In this document: one piece after another, positions 15,701 through 22,448 of the stretch | Layout of the letters: every line of letters begins with the position of its first letter | Position numbering within the stretch: the first letter of the stretch is position 1 | Position numbers and translations under genes: made by a program | From: Hallerella sp964501065 | Lineage (GTDB): Bacteria; Fibrobacterota; Fibrobacteria; Fibrobacterales; Fibrobacteraceae | Direction of reading: 5' to 3' | Length of the DNA stretch: 25,855 nt | Assembly: GCA_964501065.1 (NCBI GenBank) | Contig: CAZCRF010000035.1 | Span: 1 to 25,855 of the forward strand | Notes under the pieces: model-generated | Told to the model about the DNA's origin: nothing | What the model saw: only the letters and a program-made list of their open reading frames with translations | The model's database searches: none

Positions 15701-17249
15701 CGGAAGCCTTGCTGTCGATCAATCTTGCGGCCTTTCAGGAATGGCGTATTTGCGGCAATGGGATGCGGCTTCGACGGGAATGATGACGTGGACTGTGGAT
15801 TTGCAGACGGCGCGTTACCATCTTTACCTTTTGACTTTGGATGTTTCGGGAGAATCGTCAAAAGTGGAAGTTCTGCAAGATGGAACTTCTTTGGGAATTT
15901 TCTCCATCCACTCGACGGGACTTTGGAAAAGCGTGCGGGTGGATGGGTTGAGCCTTGGAATTTCAGGGCGAAGCCAAATTTCCATTCGACCATTCGGGAA
16001 TCTTGGCGTTGCGGCGGTCGCTCTTGTGAATTCTTCTCGAAATCTTCCTGCGGAACGGGTGAATTTTGGCGAAGGTTCGTGGAAAAATCCGCCACCGCGA
16101 GTTTCCGTACAAATGAAATATGAAAATCCGGGTGACGTCACTTGGGCAAGACCTTCTTTCCGGTTGCAGAATTTGACGGGAGAAGACATCTTTGACGCGC
16201 GCCTCCGTTATTATTACAAAGGCGAGGGAATCTCTGTGCAAGCCGTCTCCTTTTATCCGAACACTTTCATGTCTGTCCGTCCGGATGCGGGGAGCGTCTT
16301 TTACGGGGAACTCGCTTTGGACGAGGCGATTCCGGCTTACGATGCTCCTTATTACGGGAACGGCCCGCAAGTGGGTCTTCATCGTACAGACGCTTATTTT
16401 CCTTGGGACGTGACGGATGATCCGAGTTTTGCGTCGTCGGCGCAGAGTGAATGGGCGAATGCAGACGGCGTCGCCTTGCTGGACTCGGACGGATTTTTAT
16501 TGAACGATTGGGCGTGCTTTGACGTTGCCGGTCCGGAAGTCAGTCGGCGGGCGAGCGTCCGCGTGTTGGCGAAAGATTCCAAGGCGGATTCCCGAAACGC
16601 GAGCCTCGTTTCCATGTTAGTGGAAAATACGGGAGAGCTTCCCGTCGAAGGCTTCGAAGTCCGCTATTATTTCCGGGACAGCTCCGGCACGGCGGAAGTG
16701 GATTTTTACAGCCACCCCTTTGCCTCTGCTGATAAAATGAGCGCTGGCGGGAGTCTTTATTACGTGTCCTTTGACTATGCGGACGTGATTCTGAATCCTG
16801 GCGAAAAATCCGATTTCGGGAATGGCGTGAACTTTGAAATCCACTCTCCCGGATGGAGTTCGGACTTCGACAGTTCGGACGATCCGTCGCACTTCGGACT
16901 GGGCGGTGAATTCCGTGAAGCGGATTCCGTTGTCGTCTTGGACAAGAACGGCAACTTGTTGTGGGGAAAAGTCCCCCAGCCGGAATTCGACGGGGATTAC
17001 CAGATGAAAAATATCGCAGACGATAGGCTCGAAGTCGAAGGGGACGTTGTCCATGTGACTGTCGCCGAGAAGGGAAATTACACTCTCGAAACGGTGAACG
17101 CCGCCGGGATGCCGCAAGTCACTTTATTTCGGGGAACATGGAGCGCGGGCGAACATCCCGTCTCCCTTTCCGGAAAGGTCTTTTCTCCGGGAAGCTACTT
17201 GGTACTCCGTCGCGGCGGTGAAATTCTTTCTTGGAAAATCTTCAAATAG
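12786..17249 (+). CDS. Giant surface protein, C-terminal part (CBM-like domains, T9SS-like sorting domain)
   Basis: These 1487 residues continue the frameshifted upstream gene. The ATG at 12786 has no ribosome-binding site or signal peptide, so independent expression is unlikely. Beta-rich segments come first. A LamG-like domain follows at about 765-956 (L-A-L-W-Y-P-L-S-E-G-F-G, then V-R-I-Y-R-S-A-L-T). Next is a CBM6/35-like beta sandwich at about 961-1083, then two CBM3-like domains at about 1103-1250 and 1253-1380. Those have the family's R-Y-Y-x-K/R strand, and the second keeps a P-G-W-S-S-D-F-D-S-S-D-D-P-S stretch like the D-W-S-x-x-D-x-S-x-D of cellulose-binding CBM3. The last 60 residues resemble a type IX secretion sorting domain (F-S-P-G-S-Y-L-V-L-R-R-G-G, ending K-I-F-K). 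The protein probably sits on the cell surface and binds polysaccharide. No catalytic glycosidase domain was recognised. Confidence 0.78.
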   Translation: MDSDILMLDSVITPQIPSTEFPHFWVAPKATVAAAKSDKEIVTAYPVKMDDAKVAEIKNDIFRICSECKFYPGLASGLHFTVGDWTLEDWNSEFLSGGFLKNPLTASVLNPKTFAPVSALNSFLPENDALDVTHAYPVSVDDSASENAWIVPSIEFLKTRPERDASVSGNGDGTVGDFIPKIRTPGWSLLRDADGWIAENVGESVKSTASFIWSNQKPWNYNRSDLSHTVSLRQVELQDSSDEILGKRWMKNVQIGEPFVYSRGLGGESDAENREWHPYFSATYDSASELFTVVRSRALDYSRRESETATLRGRVPGENQKWNLFYVQNGMQHALFSGTQKEVLAEEPFPVLGYAEMNRLQGNTSFFLTYGGIHGENYFYQLDLHVGNLLKADEGGLASSMYGDVSVDFLPGTWGEGNVDVTVRTIPKAGEYNFSAFKNLEVVGPVVEILPSHDFSGLDNALWPLVHVRLPCESLDGVNPAALKVYKPNFETGELMPLESQSVMAFDNDNRELPMDALDFKSRCSEIEISAKTKSFSTFVVMTEGMVEKVESADSSSFGGHALVCGELPADTLWTGTANGWLEYPYPCSGKSNYLLQLKSGNLVRAEHQAASENPIVWETRPSDFAKEDSVYSSRIVFYGLDGKSQAFLGPIVRADSVLPTIGSAEVSVAEEDGSRILQVDVSASDFESGILRSRLELFFGGSLLESRTVFGKGSLAEDFVLNRQALYSCMGCRATVKVSVEDLGHNHAEVSLQTEALFPYPQSLALWYPLSEGFGSTAFEATGNGPDLNLSEMKFPWQNGKSLRLFAGDRALGKEALPVWDMPFSVEAEFSAGHASGTVIGFSGSGAWSLGVDDSRHYYLEAPSGRISFTAIAERNVKNHLVMTVNEETVALYKNGSLAETKNLPSGSRIGCGGTLALGGVGGATSISGEVSNVRIYRSALTANQIFALYQDGLDLSSDDMLAVRAVEINRGSLAVDQSCGLSGMAYLRQWDAASTGMMTWTVDLQTARYHLYLLTLDVSGESSKVEVLQDGTSLGIFSIHSTGLWKSVRVDGLSLGISGRSQISIRPFGNLGVAAVALVNSSRNLPAERVNFGEGSWKNPPPRVSVQMKYENPGDVTWARPSFRLQNLTGEDIFDARLRYYYKGEGISVQAVSFYPNTFMSVRPDAGSVFYGELALDEAIPAYDAPYYGNGPQVGLHRTDAYFPWDVTDDPSFASSAQSEWANADGVALLDSDGFLLNDWACFDVAGPEVSRRASVRVLAKDSKADSRNASLVSMLVENTGELPVEGFEVRYYFRDSSGTAEVDFYSHPFASADKMSAGGSLYYVSFDYADVILNPGEKSDFGNGVNFEIHSPGWSSDFDSSDDPSHFGLGGEFREADSVVVLDKNGNLLWGKVPQPEFDGDYQMKNIADDRLEVEGDVVHVTVAEKGNYTLETVNAAGMPQVTLFRGTWSAGEHPVSLSGKVFSPGSYLVLRRGGEILSWKIFK

Positions 17250-17253
17250 GAGG
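17248..17253 (+). promoter_or_regulatory. Strong Shine-Dalgarno sequence of the FISUMP lipoprotein gene
   Basis: AGGAGG at 17248-17253 overlaps the stop codon of the giant gene (TAG, 17247-17249) and lies 10 bases before the ATG at 17264. It fixes that ATG rather than the in-frame one at 17231, and ties the two genes into one transcript. Confidence 0.8.
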
Positions 17254-17263
17254 AAACTCGAAT

Positions 17264-17932
17264 ATGAAAAAGTCAAACCATACGTCCTTTGTATCTGTGA
17301 AATCGGCCTTCTTCGCCGTGCTGCTTTCGCTGGTCGCCTGTGCGACGGACGCGCAATTCGATGCGGATGATGTCTGCCCCGTAGAAGGCCTGAACGTTTA
17401 CGGCTTTGCCAACCGGGGAACTTTCACCGATCCGCGTGACGGACAGGAATACGCGTACACGACAATCGGAAAACAGGTGTGGATGGCGCAAAATTTAAAC
17501 TATCCGACGGGATATTCGATGAAGAATGATTCGATGTGGGATTGCGCCCTTTGCGGTCTTTGGTATAAATTTTCCGCACTCAGTCTGGATTCTATCGCTT
17601 CCCTTTGTCCACCGGGCTGGAGAGTTCCGACGGAGGAGGATTGGCTGACGCTGTTTTCGGCTGTCGGCGCATCGAATGTCGATGAAACGCTGGTTTCGGA
17701 ACGAATCGGCGGTGAGCCGTTCGGGGCGAACCTTTGCGGCTATTCGGGAATTGCTGCGGGATGGATTACGGGCGGAAACGAACATTTAAGGTCGGACAGT
17801 TGGCTTTGGTGGTCGCAAACGCTGGACGGGTGTTACCTTTATGCGGATTTTGGCAGGGATGCGAAGCTAGCGGAAATGAGCTGGGTTTATTTTCGTTCCC
17901 ATCTTCCCGTGCGCTGTATGATGGATCTTTGA
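17264..17932 (+). CDS. FISUMP-domain lipoprotein
   Basis: This 222-residue protein has an N-terminal signal sequence ending in the lipobox L-V-A-C (Cys26), which makes it a probable lipoprotein. The rest is a nearly complete FISUMP domain: G-T-F-T-D-P-R-D-G-Q-E-Y, then Q-V-W-M-A-Q-N-L-N-Y, W-Y-K-F-S-A-L, C-P-P-G-W-R-V-P-T-E-E-D-W, and at the end L-P-V-R-C-M. It is a more typical member than the one at 772-1911. It follows the giant gene with 14 bp between stop and start, which suggests co-expression, perhaps as a surface partner of the giant protein. The family's function is not established. Confidence 0.88.
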   Translation: MKKSNHTSFVSVKSAFFAVLLSLVACATDAQFDADDVCPVEGLNVYGFANRGTFTDPRDGQEYAYTTIGKQVWMAQNLNYPTGYSMKNDSMWDCALCGLWYKFSALSLDSIASLCPPGWRVPTEEDWLTLFSAVGASNVDETLVSERIGGEPFGANLCGYSGIAAGWITGGNEHLRSDSWLWWSQTLDGCYLYADFGRDAKLAEMSWVYFRSHLPVRCMMDL

Positions 17933-17947
17933 CCGGAGGGATGGAAA

Positions 17948-18586
17948 ATGCGGAATTTCTATTTCTTCATCGCGGCTTGTACCGCATTCATTCACGCGCT
18001 CACCTTGGAACAAGTCCGTTCGGATTTGAAAAATGCGTTCCTGGATGCCGATTCCGTTGAAATTGGGATTCAGACGACGTTGTCTTCTTCGGACCTTCTA
18101 AATCCGCAGAAGATTTCTGTTTATTTTGTGCGAAAGGGGCCGCGGAACGTCTTCGCCGAGGTGAAAATGCCGCATTCCAGCCAAAGGACAATTGTCTGCG
18201 GCGACAGGATGAAATCCATTGATTTGAATACGCGGAAATTTCAGATACTTCCCTACGACGGAAAGGCGTTGGAGATGTTCCCGGAGATGAATTTTCATCT
18301 GCTCGATTCGAGTGGATGGAAAGAGCCGGAACCCGTTTCGGAAGAAGTTTTCGTCATCGACGGAACGGGGGGACGGGTCTATTACAATGCAAGGAAAAAG
18401 CGGATGGAGGAATGGGTGTCAAAGGGCGAAGTCTCTGTACGGACTGTTTTTGCTTACGATGCGGTCGGCAATTTGAAGACGATGACGACGACCGTGTCCG
18501 CTCCGGGAGTGGAGACGAAAGTCGTTTCTGAGATTCGTACGCTTCGGCATTCGAGAAACTTCCCGGATGCGCTGTTTGACTTTTGA
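17948..18586 (+). CDS. LolA-like periplasmic protein
   Basis: This 212-residue protein has a signal peptide (MRNFYFFIAACTAFIHA, then LTLEQV) and a beta-rich body. Its strand pattern fits outer-membrane lipoprotein-sorting proteins of the LolA type: S-V-Y-F-V-R-K-G-P-R-N-V-F-A-E-V-K, then I-V-C-G-D-R-M-K-S-I-D-L, and later G-G-R-V-Y-Y-N-A-R-K-K-R-M-E-E-W. LolA-type proteins carry or bind lipoproteins in the periplasm. GGAGGG at 17935-17940, seven bases before the ATG, fixes the start. It is the last gene of the giant-protein operon, 15 bp after the FISUMP lipoprotein, so a role in placing that lipoprotein is possible. The similarity is weak and by eye only. Confidence 0.6.
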   Translation: MRNFYFFIAACTAFIHALTLEQVRSDLKNAFLDADSVEIGIQTTLSSSDLLNPQKISVYFVRKGPRNVFAEVKMPHSSQRTIVCGDRMKSIDLNTRKFQILPYDGKALEMFPEMNFHLLDSSGWKEPEPVSEEVFVIDGTGGRVYYNARKKRMEEWVSKGEVSVRTVFAYDAVGNLKTMTTTVSAPGVETKVVSEIRTLRHSRNFPDALFDF

Positions 18587-18600
18587 ACGAAATTCCAGAT

Positions 18601-18630
18601 GATTAATCGGTTGAAGTGCGCGATTAATCG
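18601..18630 (+). promoter_or_regulatory. Paired GATTAATCG activator sites upstream of spoVG
   Basis: GATTAATCG occurs at 18601 and again at 18622, a 21-bp repeat distance. The second copy is a full palindrome, CGATTAATCG. The second site begins 62 bp before the GG of the sigma-54 promoter at 18684, placing the sites roughly at -85 and -105. This fits binding by an NtrC-type enhancer-binding protein. The same pair with the same spacing lies upstream of the giant gene. Confidence 0.75.
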
Positions 18631-18681
18631 ATTTGAGGGTGGATGCTTCGCGTTTTTTTGCCGGGGAATGGGCTTTTTCCC

Positions 18682-18698
18682 TTGGCACGGGTTTTGCA
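18682..18698 (+). promoter_or_regulatory. Sigma-54 (RpoN) promoter of spoVG
   Basis: TTGGCACG-GGTT-TTGCA matches the sigma-54 consensus at every conserved base, with GG at 18684 and GC at 18696, 12 bp apart as required. Transcription would start near 18709, leaving a leader of about 34 bases before the spoVG ATG with GGAGG in it. Confidence 0.88.
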
Positions 18699-18742
18699 AT
18701 TGTATCCGCGTCCCGATGTCGGGGCATCAATATGGAGGCTTT

Positions 18743-19084
18743 ATGCCAAAAGTAAAAACAGCGAACGCGGTGGAACAGAAAGCTCCTCGCGCGTCCGAAT
18801 TCGATTGTCTGGTCGTCACCAATGTCCGCGTTTATCCATTCAAGGAAGGCGTCAACATGGGGCACATCAAGGCTTTGGCCCGTGTCGTTTTGAACGATCA
18901 GTTTGAATTGACGCAGCTCCGCGTGATGGATGGGGAAAACGGTTTGTTCGTCGGTTATCCGAACGACCCGTTTTACAAAGGCGACGAATATCGCAGCATC
19001 TATTATCCGATTACTCGGGAATGCCGGGAGCACATTGAAAATTGCATTCTTGAAAAGTACCAGCAAGTGATTGCCGCCGCTTAA
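18743..19084 (+). CDS. spoVG: SpoVG family nucleic-acid-binding regulator
   Basis: This 113-residue protein carries the SpoVG core from about residue 25: V-T-N-V-R-V-Y-P-F, then H-I-K-A-L-A-R-V-V-L-N-D-Q-F, R-V-M-D-G-E-N-G-L-F-V-G-Y-P, and Y-Y-P-I-T-R-E-C-R-E. In other bacteria SpoVG is a small DNA- and RNA-binding regulator affecting division, capsule and virulence genes; its role in this group is unknown. GGAGG at 18734-18738 precedes the ATG. Compared with the Bacillus protein (about 97 residues) it has a longer N-terminus. A sigma-54 promoter with paired activator sites lies upstream. comM begins nine bases after the stop and may share the transcript. Confidence 0.93.
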   Translation: MPKVKTANAVEQKAPRASEFDCLVVTNVRVYPFKEGVNMGHIKALARVVLNDQFELTQLRVMDGENGLFVGYPNDPFYKGDEYRSIYYPITRECREHIENCILEKYQQVIAAA

Positions 19085-19093
19085 GAGGTTGCC

Positions 19094-20647
19094 GTGTTCC
19101 AAAGGATTCGCACCAGTTGTCTGCTCGGGATCAAAGCCATCCCCGTGAATGTCGAAGTGGATTCTTCCGCAGGGCTTCCGGGATTTACTTTGGTCGGTCT
19201 TCCTGACAATGCCGTGAGGGAATCCAGGGAACGCGTCGTTTCCAGCATCCGAAGCTCCGGTTATGCGGCATCGGGCAGCCGCATCACCGTGAACCTTTCC
19301 CCCGCGGATTTGAAAAAGGAGGGGACTTCCCTGGATCTTCCGCTTGCGATGGGAATGCTCATCGCCTGTGAAGAAATTCAAGCGGAGAATCCGGAAAAGT
19401 TCGTCTTCTTGGGGGAGCTTTCCCTAGATGGTCGCGTCAAGGCTGTTCGCGGAGTCCTTTCCGTAGCGATGAGCCTCTCGAAAAAAGAAGATGTTTTGGT
19501 GGTGCCGAGGGAGAATGTCGCAGAGGCATCCCTTGTCAAGGGACTTTCCGTTGTCGGTGTTTCGACCCTTTCGGAATGCATCGCCGTTGTGTTTCCCGGA
19601 TCCAAGGTCCGCCCGATGGAGGCGTGCGGCATCAGGCGAAGGGAAATGGCGGCGGATCCCTCGGTGCCGGATTTTCGTTCCGTCGTCGGCATGGACGGGG
19701 TGAAGCGATCCTTGGAGGTGGCTGCCGCCGGTGCGCACAACTTTTTGCTGGTCGGTTCGCCGGGATCGGGGAAAACGTTCTCCGCTAGATGTCTTCCGGG
19801 GATTTTGCCGCCGATGACCGATGACGAGATCTTGGAATGTACGCGGATTTATTCTTCCTTGCATGTCTTGGACGACGGGGAATCCGTCGCATTCCAAAAC
19901 CGCCGCCCGTTCCGTTCTCCGCACCATTCGTCGTCCATGATGGCCCTTGTCGGGGGCGGCCCGCATTTGAGGCCCGGCGAGGCGACTCTTGCGCACAACG
20001 GAGTCCTCTTTTTGGACGAACTTCCCGAATTCAACCGGAATGTACTCGAAGCTCTGCGAGAACCGATGGAGGAGGGCTTCATCCGGATCAGCCGCGCCAG
20101 TGGAACGGTCGTCTGGCCGGCGCGTTTTATGATGGGGGCGGCGATGAATCCTTGCCCGTGCGGTTATTCCATGGATCCCAAGCGGGAATGCACCTGTCTG
20201 CCGGATTCCGTCCGCAGATATCGCCAGCGCATTTCGGGACCGATGCTCGATAGAATCGACATCCAAATGGCGGTTCCGTCGACCGACCCGCATTTGCTTG
20301 TGCAATTGCCCGCCGGGGAATCTTCAAGGCAAATCCGGGAACGCATCGTCGAGGTGCGTAAAATCCAACGCTCCCGATTCTTGGGGAAGAGGAGCCGTTC
20401 CAACGCGGAAATGTCGAGCGACGAGACGAAGGAGTTTTGCCAAATGACGTGTGCAACGGAAAATTTCGCCGTCTCTGCCGCAGAGAAGATGCAGCTCAGT
20501 GCACGAGGCTATTATCGGATGTTGAAAGTGGCGCGGACAATCGCCGATTTGAAAGCGGTGAAAGACGCTTCGACGCATTCTCCCGTGGAAAACATCGACA
20601 TTGCGGAAGCTTTGCAATACCGTGCTTTTTCCGGTCTTGCCGGGTAG
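19094..20647 (+). CDS. comM: ComM/YifB family AAA+ ATPase (Mg-chelatase-like)
   Basis: This 517-residue protein has the full family layout. An N-terminal Lon-protease-like domain comes first (G-L-P-G-F-T-L-V-G-L-P-D-N-A-V-R-E-S-R-E-R). An AAA+ domain follows, with Walker A G221-S-P-G-S-G-K227-T and Walker B V304-L-F-L-D308-E309, the segment R-S-P-H-H-S-S-S, and a cysteine cluster N-P-C-P-C-G-Y with C-T-C. A C-terminal Mg-chelatase domain has L-S-A-R-G-Y-Y-R-M-L-K-V-A-R-T-I-A-D-L. ComM is a hexameric helicase that drives branch migration when incoming DNA is integrated during natural transformation. The start is GTG with AGAGG five bases upstream, nine bases after spoVG. The length is normal for the family. 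Confidence 0.94.
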   Translation: MFQRIRTSCLLGIKAIPVNVEVDSSAGLPGFTLVGLPDNAVRESRERVVSSIRSSGYAASGSRITVNLSPADLKKEGTSLDLPLAMGMLIACEEIQAENPEKFVFLGELSLDGRVKAVRGVLSVAMSLSKKEDVLVVPRENVAEASLVKGLSVVGVSTLSECIAVVFPGSKVRPMEACGIRRREMAADPSVPDFRSVVGMDGVKRSLEVAAAGAHNFLLVGSPGSGKTFSARCLPGILPPMTDDEILECTRIYSSLHVLDDGESVAFQNRRPFRSPHHSSSMMALVGGGPHLRPGEATLAHNGVLFLDELPEFNRNVLEALREPMEEGFIRISRASGTVVWPARFMMGAAMNPCPCGYSMDPKRECTCLPDSVRRYRQRISGPMLDRIDIQMAVPSTDPHLLVQLPAGESSRQIRERIVEVRKIQRSRFLGKRSRSNAEMSSDETKEFCQMTCATENFAVSAAEKMQLSARGYYRMLKVARTIADLKAVKDASTHSPVENIDIAEALQYRAFSGLAG

Positions 20648-20661
20648 CGGGCTGTCTTGAT

Positions 20662-20676
20662 GTTCACCAAGTGAAC
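20662..20676. repeat. GTTCAC-CAA-GTGAAC hairpin after comM
   Basis: A perfect 6-bp stem with a CAA loop lies 15 bp after the comM stop. It has the same design (short stem, three-base purine-rich loop) as the palindromes in the end repeats. No T run follows, so I do not call it a terminator. Confidence 0.6.
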
Positions 20677-20690
20677 CGTTGACCGCTCTC

Positions 20691-20884
20691 TTGCTAACGT
20701 CAAAGGCGTTAATCTCGCCGAACCTTTACTGCATCTGGATGCTTCGGGCTTTGCCCTCAGGATGACACTGTAACGCCGTCATTCTGAGCGACAGCGAAGA
20801 AAAGCGTACAAGCCGAATCCTGCGGACGAAAGCTTGCTTTCGGACATTGGTGAGGCGCAGCCGCTAACGCCAAAGGCGTTAATC
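20691..20884. repeat. Repeat-rich spacer with dispersed 54-bp repeat, copy 2
   Basis: The spacer between comM and folB (20648-20894) has no gene. Positions 20831-20884 match 591-644 with three mismatches. A partial copy of the hairpin end (TAACGTC-AAA-GGCGTTA, one mismatch) lies at 20694-20710. GTCATTCTGAGCGACAGCG lies at 20778-20796, and part of it matches 687-699 in inverted orientation. GGGC-TTT-GCCC is a further small hairpin near 20748-20758. The same intergenic repeat family therefore occupies both spacers. Confidence 0.75.
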
Positions 20885-20894
20885 CAGGCAAACC

Positions 20895-21269
20895 TTACTG
20901 CAACCGTTCGTTTCGTTCCAATCGAATTTCCGCCGCGGATCCCTTGGCGTGAGGGATGGCTTCCGGTTTTTCAATGCGCACTTGAGCCGCCAAAATGAGC
21001 GGTGATGCGGATAGAATTCTTTCGGCGACTTTGTAAACCAGCGTTTCCACCAGCTCGAACCGGGACTCTTGGATGAAGTTCACCAGATTTTCAGAAAGAC
21101 TGGCGTAATCGACGGTGTTCTCGATGGAATCCGTTTGGGCGATGGGCTCAAAGTCCATCCAGAGGGAAAAGTTCAGGCGCACGGGCTGTGTCCGTTCCCG
21201 TTCAAAAGGAAAGACCCCGAGGATGGCCTCGAAGTCCAAGTCTTGAACGGTGATTTTCCCGACTTTCAT
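20895..21269 (-). CDS. folB: Dihydroneopterin aldolase FolB
   Basis: This 124-residue protein matches the FolB family, which cleaves 7,8-dihydroneopterin to 6-hydroxymethyl-7,8-dihydropterin and glycolaldehyde in folate synthesis. Visible features are the opening I-T-V-Q-D-L-D-F-E-A-I-L-G-V-F-P-F-E-R-E (Glu23 in the conserved position), V-D-Y-A-S-L, L-V-E-T-L-V-Y-K-V-A with the substrate-binding Glu, and V-R-I-E-K-P with the conserved lysine. The ATG at 21269 overlaps the last base of the upstream gene's TGA (TGATG), which indicates translational coupling. In-frame TTG and GTG codons at 21275 and 21272 are possible but less likely starts. The function of its operon partner has no evident link to folate. 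Confidence 0.92.
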   Translation of the reverse strand: MKVGKITVQDLDFEAILGVFPFERERTQPVRLNFSLWMDFEPIAQTDSIENTVDYASLSENLVNFIQESRFELVETLVYKVAERILSASPLILAAQVRIEKPEAIPHAKGSAAEIRLERNERLQ

Positions 21270-22351
21270 CACCAAGTGAACAGCACGATGGAACCGGCGA
21301 TGGAAAGGGCGGCGATTCCGAACCAGATGTTGCGGGCCGTCGAGTAGGAATCCATCGTGTCCTTGTTCTTTTTGTTGCGCGCGAGCAGGTTGCCGTAAGT
21401 TCCCGCTTCGGTCTTTTGGGATGCGTAGTAGAGGAGCGCCTGGTAGGTGCCTTCGTCTCCTCCGGCCGCCGTTCTCATGGCGTCCTTGTGGTCGCTGATT
21501 TTGTCATTCAATTCGTCGTGCGCGCTCTTGGCGTCGCTGTATTGCATTTGGTCGTAAATTCCGATGCCGATGCTCGCCGCCGCGACTCCGACAAGCCCCC
21601 AAGCGCTCCATTTGCGGACTTCGTCTGCAACGCCGAAGCGGTTCGTGACGTCGTTGGCTGCGTAATCTTCGTCATTCGCCCGGCTGGCCGTTTCACTCAC
21701 ATCGCCTTGGACATCGTAAGCGTAGTCGTCTTCCGATTCGCAGTCCGGGTCGTCGTCGTCGCAATATTCGGAGTCGTCCGCAGAAGAAGAGGAGCTCTCT
21801 TCCATCGGGGCGGCCGCGTAAAGGTCTTCGGAGCTGGACGAGGATTCTTCGAAATCGGAGCTGGAGCTTTCCGGGACGTTCTCCGGCACGAGGGCTATCG
21901 TCTTGACTCCGCGGTGCACGTACATTTCGTTCACGCCTTCGGCATAGACGGCCGTTCCGTCGAAATAAACTTTTTCAATGTCCGCAGCGGCATCCGCATC
22001 TGCGCTGGAATAAACCTTCGCCTTGACGACAAAGCCGTAGGCGATGCCCGCGGGGAGCGTGAATGCGGAGAGGTTCGCTTTTTCCGCCCCTTCGCGTCCT
22101 TCGTAAAGTTGGTAAGTCGTCGGGGATTCTCCGAATGGGTCTTCGAACTTCTGACGGACGTAGAACCGGCCGCTCTGGACGTTTTCAACGGAGCCCGTTG
22201 CGGAAATCTTGAGGGATCCGCCGAATTCCGCGTCGATGTATGAATCCGGCGTACCTGTTTCTTCGCCGGAGAAGTTGGCTATGGTATAGTTGTCTGCTGC
22301 AAATGCGGTGATGGCGAAAATGCCGATGCAGGCGAATAATGTTGGCTTCAT
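21269..22351 (-). CDS. Secreted/membrane protein with polyserine linker (unknown function)
   Basis: This 360-residue protein starts with a signal peptide (MKPTLFACIGIFAITAFA, then ADNYT). A beta-rich domain of about 130 residues follows (F-G-G-S-L-K-I-S-A-T-G-S, then G-R-F-Y-V-R-Q-K-F). A low-complexity region (about 158-230) has three serine clusters with acidic stretches, including D-D-D-D-P-D-C. Two hydrophobic segments close the protein, near residues 252-270 and at the C-terminus (I-W-F-G-I-A-A-L-S-I-A-G-S-I-V-L-F-T-W). Between them lies a charged helix-forming stretch. Polyserine linkers are common in Fibrobacter surface proteins. CGGAG lies nine bases before the ATG. It overlaps folB by one base. 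I recognise no family. Confidence 0.75.
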   Translation of the reverse strand: MKPTLFACIGIFAITAFAADNYTIANFSGEETGTPDSYIDAEFGGSLKISATGSVENVQSGRFYVRQKFEDPFGESPTTYQLYEGREGAEKANLSAFTLPAGIAYGFVVKAKVYSSADADAAADIEKVYFDGTAVYAEGVNEMYVHRGVKTIALVPENVPESSSSDFEESSSSSEDLYAAAPMEESSSSSADDSEYCDDDDPDCESEDDYAYDVQGDVSETASRANDEDYAANDVTNRFGVADEVRKWSAWGLVGVAAASIGIGIYDQMQYSDAKSAHDELNDKISDHKDAMRTAAGGDEGTYQALLYYASQKTEAGTYGNLLARNKKNKDTMDSYSTARNIWFGIAALSIAGSIVLFTW

Positions 22352-22448
22352 TCGAGAACTCCGATAAATACTGCATCAAATATATATAATCCTTTTTGGG
22401 AAAAGGATTTCACTCAAAATTTTCTAGTTTGCGGATGGGAAAAAAGTG
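22352..22448. promoter_or_regulatory. Divergent promoter region with AATCCTTTT inverted repeat
   Basis: This 97-bp gap separates the minus-strand polyserine gene from hemA. At 22388-22396 and 22401-22409 lie AATCCTTTT and AAAAGGATT, a perfect 9-bp inverted repeat around TGGG. An AT-rich stretch TATATATAAT directly precedes it and may supply the -10 of the minus-strand gene. The inverted repeat is a possible operator between the two genes; it sits too far from any gene end to be a terminator. Confidence 0.45.

Noticed and set aside
12786..17249. Downstream half of the giant gene as an independent gene
   Set aside because: There is no ribosome-binding site, promoter or signal peptide at 12786, and the frame joins the upstream one by removal of a single G.
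18640..18660. T7 run at 18652-18658 as a terminator for the giant operon
   Set aside because: I could not find a stable GC-rich hairpin directly before the T run.
21269..21281. 13-mer TCACCAAGTGAAC shared with the hairpin at 20662-20676
   Set aside because: At 21269 it is simply the coding end of the polyserine gene and lacks the full palindrome; probably chance.
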